Program-made: the position numbers and the translations under genes | Part shown: positions 43,770 through 48,143 of the stretch, piece after piece | Layout: each line of letters begins with the position of its first letter | Position numbering within the stretch: position 1 is the first letter of the stretch | The notes under the pieces: generated by a model | What the model was told of the DNA's origin: nothing | The model's input: the letters and a program-made list of their open reading frames with translations, nothing else | Databases searched by the model: none | Assembly: GCF_002937115.1 (NCBI RefSeq) | Contig: NZ_NHRY01000226.1 | Coordinates: 1 to 48,143 of the forward strand | DNA length: 48,143 nucleotides | Source: Rhodopila globiformis | GTDB taxonomy: Bacteria > Pseudomonadota > Alphaproteobacteria > Acetobacterales > Acetobacteraceae | Direction: 5' to 3'

Positions 43770-43907
43770 GGGACTCCTCCCAGGCTGGGTCGTGCACAGG
43801 GGCAGAACTGTGGGAGGGCATGCGAGGTTGCCGACACGCCTGCGTCAGCGGCCGCAGGACGGCAAGGCCACGTGGATGACCGTGGCCGCGCGGATGCGAC
43901 CGTAGCG

Positions 43908-44864
43908 CTACGCCAGCAGCCGGAACTTGCGCAGCGAGCGCAGGCCCGCCGGGATCGGGTCCTGCGGGAACAGTTGCGGCCACTGCGTCCAGGACACCTC
44001 GCCGACATACAGGTCGCCGCGGCTGTCCACGCACAGGCCGTGCGGGGCCATGAACTGGTCGACGCCAAGCCCGGCGCACAGCCCGCCGAGGCGCGACAGG
44101 CGCTGCCCGGTGTGATCGACGATGGACACGCGCGGGCCGAGGTTCGGCGCGTCGCGGTTCACCGCCATCACCGGCCCCAGTTCGCCGATGTAACAGATCG
44201 GACATTTCCCCGGCGGCATGAACAGGCCGCACGGACGGTGCAGGTTGTTCCACTGCGTCTCATACCTGCCGTTGCCGTCGAACACCTGCACCCGGTGGTT
44301 CTCGCGGTCCGCGACATAGACCCAGCCGTCGGCGTCGCAGGTGACGTTGTGGGCGATGTTGAACTCGCCCGGGTCGCTGCCAGAGCCGCCCCAGGACAGC
44401 ACCAGCCGGCCGTCCGGCGCGTATTTGTGCACGCGCGCGTTGCCGTAGCCGTCCGAGACATAGATGTCGCCCTGCGGCGACAGCGCGGTGTGGGTACAGC
44501 GGTGGAACGGCTCGCCGCCCATGTACGGCGCCGGCTTCCCCGGCGTGCCGAGCGTCAGCAGCACCTTGCCCTCCGGCGTGCACTGCCGCACCGAGTGATC
44601 GGCGTCATCCGTCAGCCACAGCGTGTCGTCCGGCCCGACATGGACGCCGTGGGCGCGGGGGAACACGCCCTCGCCCCAGGACCGCAGGAAATTGCCGTCG
44701 CGGTCGAACACGATCATCGGGTGCTCGCCGCGGTTGAAGACATAGACGTTGTCCCGGCTGTCCGCGCCGATGCCGCCGATTTCCCGGAACGACCAGCCCG
44801 GCGGCAGCTTCGCCCAGTCCTCCACCGGCTCGTAGCGATAGTCGCCGCTGCCCAAGGTGACCAT
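43908..44864 (-). CDS. NHL-repeat beta-propeller protein
   Basis: The 318-residue protein is a six-bladed NHL propeller: DSRDNVYVFNRGEHPMIVFD, PDDTLWLTDDADHSVRQCTP, GDIYVSDGYGNARVHKYAPD, DGWVYVADRENHRVQVFDGN and RGDLYVGEVSW are successive blades. Related proteins include peptidyl-alpha-hydroxyglycine lyases and gluconolactonase-like enzymes, but bacterial copies are mostly uncharacterised. There is no signal peptide from ATG 44864. GGGGGTAAC precedes that start, which I prefer to the in-frame upstream start at 44924. msrA lies upstream on the same strand. Confidence 0.85.
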   Translation of the reverse strand: MVTLGSGDYRYEPVEDWAKLPPGWSFREIGGIGADSRDNVYVFNRGEHPMIVFDRDGNFLRSWGEGVFPRAHGVHVGPDDTLWLTDDADHSVRQCTPEGKVLLTLGTPGKPAPYMGGEPFHRCTHTALSPQGDIYVSDGYGNARVHKYAPDGRLVLSWGGSGSDPGEFNIAHNVTCDADGWVYVADRENHRVQVFDGNGRYETQWNNLHRPCGLFMPPGKCPICYIGELGPVMAVNRDAPNLGPRVSIVDHTGQRLSRLGGLCAGLGVDQFMAPHGLCVDSRGDLYVGEVSWTQWPQLFPQDPIPAGLRSLRKFRLLA

Positions 44865-44937
44865 GTTCGTTACCCCCCTGCTTCCTGGCCGCACCAGCCT
44901 GTCACGGGGCCAGGAAGCCGCCAAGGGGATGGAGCGG

Positions 44938-45492
44938 CTATTCCGCCGCCTCGCGCTTCAGCTTGTCGGTGAAGTGCTTGCGGAATTTCGTCACCTTCGG
45001 GGCGATGACGACTTGGCAGTAGCCGCTGTAGGGGTTGCGGGCGAAGTAGTCGTGGTGCTCGGGCTCGGCCGGATAGAACGTGGTCAGCGGCTCGATCTCG
45101 GTCACCAGTCGGTTGGGCCAGAGCTGTTCGTCGGTGATCTCCCGCATCACCGCCCGCGCCGTCTCGGCCTGGGCGTCGGAGTGGGTGAGGATGATCGAGC
45201 GGTACTGCGGCCCGACGTCGTTACCCTGGCGGTCCTTGGTGGTGGGGTCGTGGATGGTGAAGAACACCCGCAGGATGTCGGCATAGCTGACCTGCGCGGG
45301 ATCGAAGGTCAGCTGCACCACCTCGGCGTGGCCGGTGCGGCCGGTGCAGACCGCGTGGTAGTCCGGATTCGCCACGTGGCCGCCGGCATAGCCCGACATC
45401 ACCGCGGTGACGCCGCGCAGGTCCTTGAAGACCGCCTCCAGGCACCAGAAGCATCCGCCACCGAGGGTGGCTGTTTCCTGTGTCGCGCTCAT
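44938..45492 (-). CDS. msrA: Peptide-methionine (S)-S-oxide reductase
   Basis: The 184-residue enzyme repairs methionine-S-sulfoxide in proteins. The catalytic motif GCFWCLEAVF is near residue 13, followed by MSGYAGGHVANPDYHAVCTG, TGHAEVVQLTFDPAQVSY, the HDPTTKDRQGNDVGPQYRS block and PAEPEHHDYF, all standard for MsrA. Length is normal. GGGGAG lies upstream of ATG 45492. It lies close upstream of the NHL protein and may be co-transcribed with it. Confidence 0.96.
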   Translation of the reverse strand: MSATQETATLGGGCFWCLEAVFKDLRGVTAVMSGYAGGHVANPDYHAVCTGRTGHAEVVQLTFDPAQVSYADILRVFFTIHDPTTKDRQGNDVGPQYRSIILTHSDAQAETARAVMREITDEQLWPNRLVTEIEPLTTFYPAEPEHHDYFARNPYSGYCQVVIAPKVTKFRKHFTDKLKREAAE

Positions 45493-45598
45493 GTCTCGCG
45501 TGCTCCCCGTTGGTTGACAGGAGTGTATATGGGTTCGGCGGCGGAGTCATGCAGGCGCCGCTCCGGTGCCCGGCGGGCGGAGCGGGCGCCGATGCGCG

Positions 45599-46762
45599 TC
45601 AGCGCAGGTTGAACACCTCGATCGCGGTCTTGCCGAGGATCTTCTGCGCGTTCCCGACGCTCGTCGCGTCGAACACCGCCTGGATCGCGCTGCTTGTGTA
45701 GCCGAAGGTCGATTCCTGGTGCGGATAGTCCGACGACCACATCACGCGGTCCGGCCCGATGCGGTGCAGCAGTTCCAGCCCCGCCGGATCGGTCATGAAG
45801 GTGGCGTAGCAGTTGTTGAACCAGTACCAGCTCGGCGGGTGCCGCAGCTGCGGATTCATCACCGTTGGAAACGAGTTGTAGATCATGTCGGCGTCGTGCA
45901 GCATGGACGCGACCCAGCTGATGCCGCCCTCGGTGAACACGACCTTCAGCGCGGGGAAGCGGTCGAACACGCCGCCGAACGTCAGCGGGCCCCAGATCTG
46001 GCGGAACCCCTGCATCTGCACCAGCACCGCGGAGCCTGCAGCGCCCGACGCGCTGGTCAGGAAATTCTCGCCGATGTGGAAGCACAGCGGGATGCCGGAG
46101 GCGGCGATCGCCTCCCACAACTTGTCCATCTTCGCATCGTTGTAGTAGATCGGCTCGCCGTCGACGTCGTTGCCCGGCTTGATCGGGATCATCAGCGCAT
46201 GCGCGCCGAGTTGCCGGCAGCGCTCGACCGAGGCTTTGGCCTCGGCGGGGTCCCAGTAGTTGGGCACCATCACCGGATAGAGGCGGCCCCTGCCCTTCGC
46301 GCACATTTCCGCAATGTGCTCGTTATAGGCCGAGAACGTTTCCGCGCGGTCCATCAGCTTGCCCAGGATGAACAGGCTGAACAGGCGCTGCGGGAAGACC
46401 AGTTCCTTTTCCACGCCTTCGGTGTCGAGATCTGCCAGGCGCGCCTCGATGCTGGTGAAGCCCGGGGTGCATTCCAGCGCCATGCACAGCGCCGCGGCGT
46501 CGAAGGTGCGGCCGGGGCGCTTGCCGACTTCCTCGCCGGCGACCGTGATGTGATAGCCGCCGTCGCGGAATTCCATGCGTGGCGCGCGGTGCTTCAGGTG
46601 CTCGGGGAAACGGTCCACCCAGCAATCGGTCTCCAGCATGTGGCTGTCGGCCGAGACGATGACGGTGCCCTCGGGCCATGCACGGGTCGCGGCCTGCGCG
46701 GTGCGGGCGGGCGAGAGGAGAATGCCGACCATTTCGGGGATTTCGAGCACGGTGCCGTCCAT
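45599..46762 (-). CDS. Amidohydrolase-family protein (amidohydrolase 2 type)
   Basis: The 387-residue barrel protein shows VIVSADSHMLETDCWVDRFP at the N-terminus, where the usual metal H-x-H is partly lost (D-S-H). A His follows in IPLCFHIGEN and an Asp in VMWSSDYPHQES. This fits the ACMSD/gamma-resorcylate decarboxylase subgroup, which decarboxylates or hydrolyses aromatic-derived acids. The resemblance to amidohydrolases that accompany LLM oxidoreductases in catabolic gene sets is suggestive, but the genes are 40 kb apart here. Confidence 0.87.
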   Translation of the reverse strand: MDGTVLEIPEMVGILLSPARTAQAATRAWPEGTVIVSADSHMLETDCWVDRFPEHLKHRAPRMEFRDGGYHITVAGEEVGKRPGRTFDAAALCMALECTPGFTSIEARLADLDTEGVEKELVFPQRLFSLFILGKLMDRAETFSAYNEHIAEMCAKGRGRLYPVMVPNYWDPAEAKASVERCRQLGAHALMIPIKPGNDVDGEPIYYNDAKMDKLWEAIAASGIPLCFHIGENFLTSASGAAGSAVLVQMQGFRQIWGPLTFGGVFDRFPALKVVFTEGGISWVASMLHDADMIYNSFPTVMNPQLRHPPSWYWFNNCYATFMTDPAGLELLHRIGPDRVMWSSDYPHQESTFGYTSSAIQAVFDATSVGNAQKILGKTAIEVFNLR

Positions 46763-47039
46763 TACCGGTCCTTTCCGATGATACTGATGGGTAAGCTAAG
46801 CATACTCGTGCGTGTGCGGTCTACTGGCTGGCGGGGGCGTGCCGGGGCAGTCCGGTTCTTGGGTGGGCCGTGACGGTGGAGGAATGTTCCTTTTTAGTGA
46901 TGAAATGTCCGGGATCCTGGTTGGCTGGGTTCCTCATTCAGAGCCTGTTCGATCGGACGGGCCTTGAATTGTGGTGCGCCTGCTGTGCGGCTGGAAACCG
47001 GTACGGCACCGCATTGGGGGCTTCTTGTTGCGGCATGCC

Positions 47040-47205
47040 GCGGTCGGGGATGGTCGAACGCAGCTTCGGCTGGTTGGCGCACTGGGGTGGTCTGCTGCGC
47101 GACCGTGCCGGACGGCTTGATGTCTCAGCCGGGCGGCCGGCCTTCGTCGCCATCCTGTCCGGCTTTCAGGCACTGCTCAATCCAATGCCAATTCGTGCCG
47201 CTTGA
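47040..47205 (+). pseudogene. IS5-like transposase C-terminal remnant
   Basis: The plus-strand frame ends with MVERSFGWLAHWGGLLRDRA then GRLDVSAGRPAFVAILSGFQ and ALLNPMPIRAA, the C-terminal region of IS5-family DDE transposases (ERSFGWL carries the catalytic Glu). Upstream sequence in the frame does not match a transposase, so only a tail remains. The preceding gap (46763-47039) holds nothing else recognised. Confidence 0.75.
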
Positions 47206-47313
47206 CTATGAAACACTGACTCAAACCGGCTCTTATACCGAGCTTCCGCCTTTAGTTTTACATAAACCGTTGATAGCATTGTATAAAATGCCGTTTCAGC
47301 CGCTTGCTACTGG

Positions 47314-48143
47314 CTACACCGCGAGCCCCAGCAGATCGAACGCCTTCTGCTGCACCGGCGTCGGCCGCGTCACCACGGTCAGCGGATACAGCGGGTTGAT
47401 TGCGGTGGTGATGGTGTTGCGCGCCAGCGTCGCCAGATCGGCCAGCAGCGTGCGGAAGCTGTGCACCGGCAATCCATCCGGTGTCATGCCTGTCGTCTGC
47501 TTCTTGATCGCGACCTTGGACCGCTGTGCCGGCGCCACCACGCTGCGGCGGAGGGCTTCGGCCTCTTCCGGATCGGTGTCGTCGAACAGCATCGGCGCCA
47601 GGCGCTGGCGCATGTGCCACTCCAGGTAGTAGGCCAGCATGCACAGGAACACGTGCGCCCGCACCCGGCCCTCCAGCCAGTGATACACCGGGCGGACGTG
47701 CAGATCGACGGTCTTGACGCAGCGGAACGCCTGCTCCACCAGGCTCAGGGACTTGTAGCTACGCACCGTATCGGCATCTCCCAGCGTCGCCTCGGCCAGG
47801 CTGGTGCGCACGACGTAAAGCCCGTCGGTGGCCGCCTCCGCGGCGATCTCGGCAGTCTTGCGGGCGAAGCTGAAGGCGTCGTCGGTGATCGTCAGATCGA
47901 AATGCTTGCGCATCTTGTGCGCGTTGAAGACCTCGCCGACGGCCAGCGCGATCTCGGCGGTGCCGCGCAGCGGCTTGCGCGTGCGCTCGACCCTGGCCTT
48001 GATGGCGGCGAGGTCTTTCTCGGTGGCCGTCAACAGCTCTTCGCGCTTGCGGGCGCGCTCGGCGGCGAGATCGGCATTGCGGCAGACCACCAGCCGCTCG
48101 CCGGGATAATCCGGTGACGTGATGGACGCCATGTCGCGCTGGT
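47314..48143 (-). mobile_element. IS1634-family transposase, C-terminal part cut by the right window edge
   Basis: The minus-strand frame is open from the window edge to the stop at 47314. It includes DLTITDDAFSFARKTAEIAA, DGLYVVRTSLAEATLGDADT, VRSYKSLSLVEQAFRCVKTV, DLHVRPVYHWLEGRVRAHVF and VVTRPTPVQQKAFDLLGLAV, typical of IS1634/IS4-like DDE transposases, with the Y-K-S-L-x-x-V-E catalytic Glu region. No frameshift is seen. The sequence beyond the stop to about 47262 matches that beside the 14.3 kb remnant, so the IS end lies near there. Confidence 0.9.

Overview
The window is high-GC DNA that reads as an acidophilic or phototrophic alphaproteobacterium of the Acetobacteraceae, most like Rhodopila. 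The reasons are pufL/pufM/puhC/puhB-type photosynthesis genes with Blastochloris-like signatures, a HiPIP, an RpoE-ChrR pair of the singlet-oxygen type, LLM flavin oxidoreductases, and many dispersed palindromes and IS remnants. From memory only, Rhodopila globiformis was described as carrying two pufLMC sets, and this window would fit a secondary set.

Layout. 0.3-8.7 kb: alpha/beta hydrolase plus LLM oxidoreductase, VOC protein, a large secreted beta-helix protein, a second LLM oxidoreductase and a TPR/glycosyltransferase-like protein. 8.9-17.6 kb: pyrD with a HAD hydrolase, an amino-acid permease, an enolase-superfamily protein, ohr, an SQR-like flavoprotein divergent from a HiPIP, and a small hypothetical. 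17.9-25.5 kb: ABC exporter, GT4 glycosyltransferase, MFS transporter, a graveyard of mobile-element pieces (serine recombinase tail, IS256 tail carrying a small inverted-repeat insertion) and cysE. 26-30.4 kb: lone receiver protein, a decayed GGDEF/EAL gene and an L,D-transpeptidase. 30.7-35.4 kb: a minus-strand acyl-CoA operon (CaiB/BaiF CoA-transferase, crotonase, acyl-CoA dehydrogenase, DUF1491) and a TMEM175-like protein. 36-38.9 kb: rpoE-chrR (chrR frameshifted) divergent from a HicA-like protein and PPK2. 39.1-43.05 kb: a small rearranged photosynthesis cluster. 43.2-48.1 kb: HPP protein, NHL propeller, msrA, amidohydrolase and transposase pieces.

The most unusual part is the photosynthesis cluster. 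puhC and an SH3 protein diverge from pufL-pufM-pufC. pufBA and puhA are absent. pufL has one in-frame TGA at a conserved Trp position. The pufC frame keeps two haem motifs and then runs directly into what looks like the C-terminal domain of the assembly protein PuhB. The cluster looks like a recombined, probably decaying secondary copy, although pufM and the rest of pufL keep all their cofactor ligands.

The intergenic DNA holds several repeat families: REP-like palindromes around GGGCGTGTCCC, a shorter ATGGTGGGC palindrome, a long CTCTGCG inverted-repeat element (two copies), and two MITE-like families. Both copies of one MITE family sit inside the same 11-bp motif of the REP palindrome, flanked by an 11-bp direct repeat. 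I saw no rRNA, tRNA or CRISPR array.
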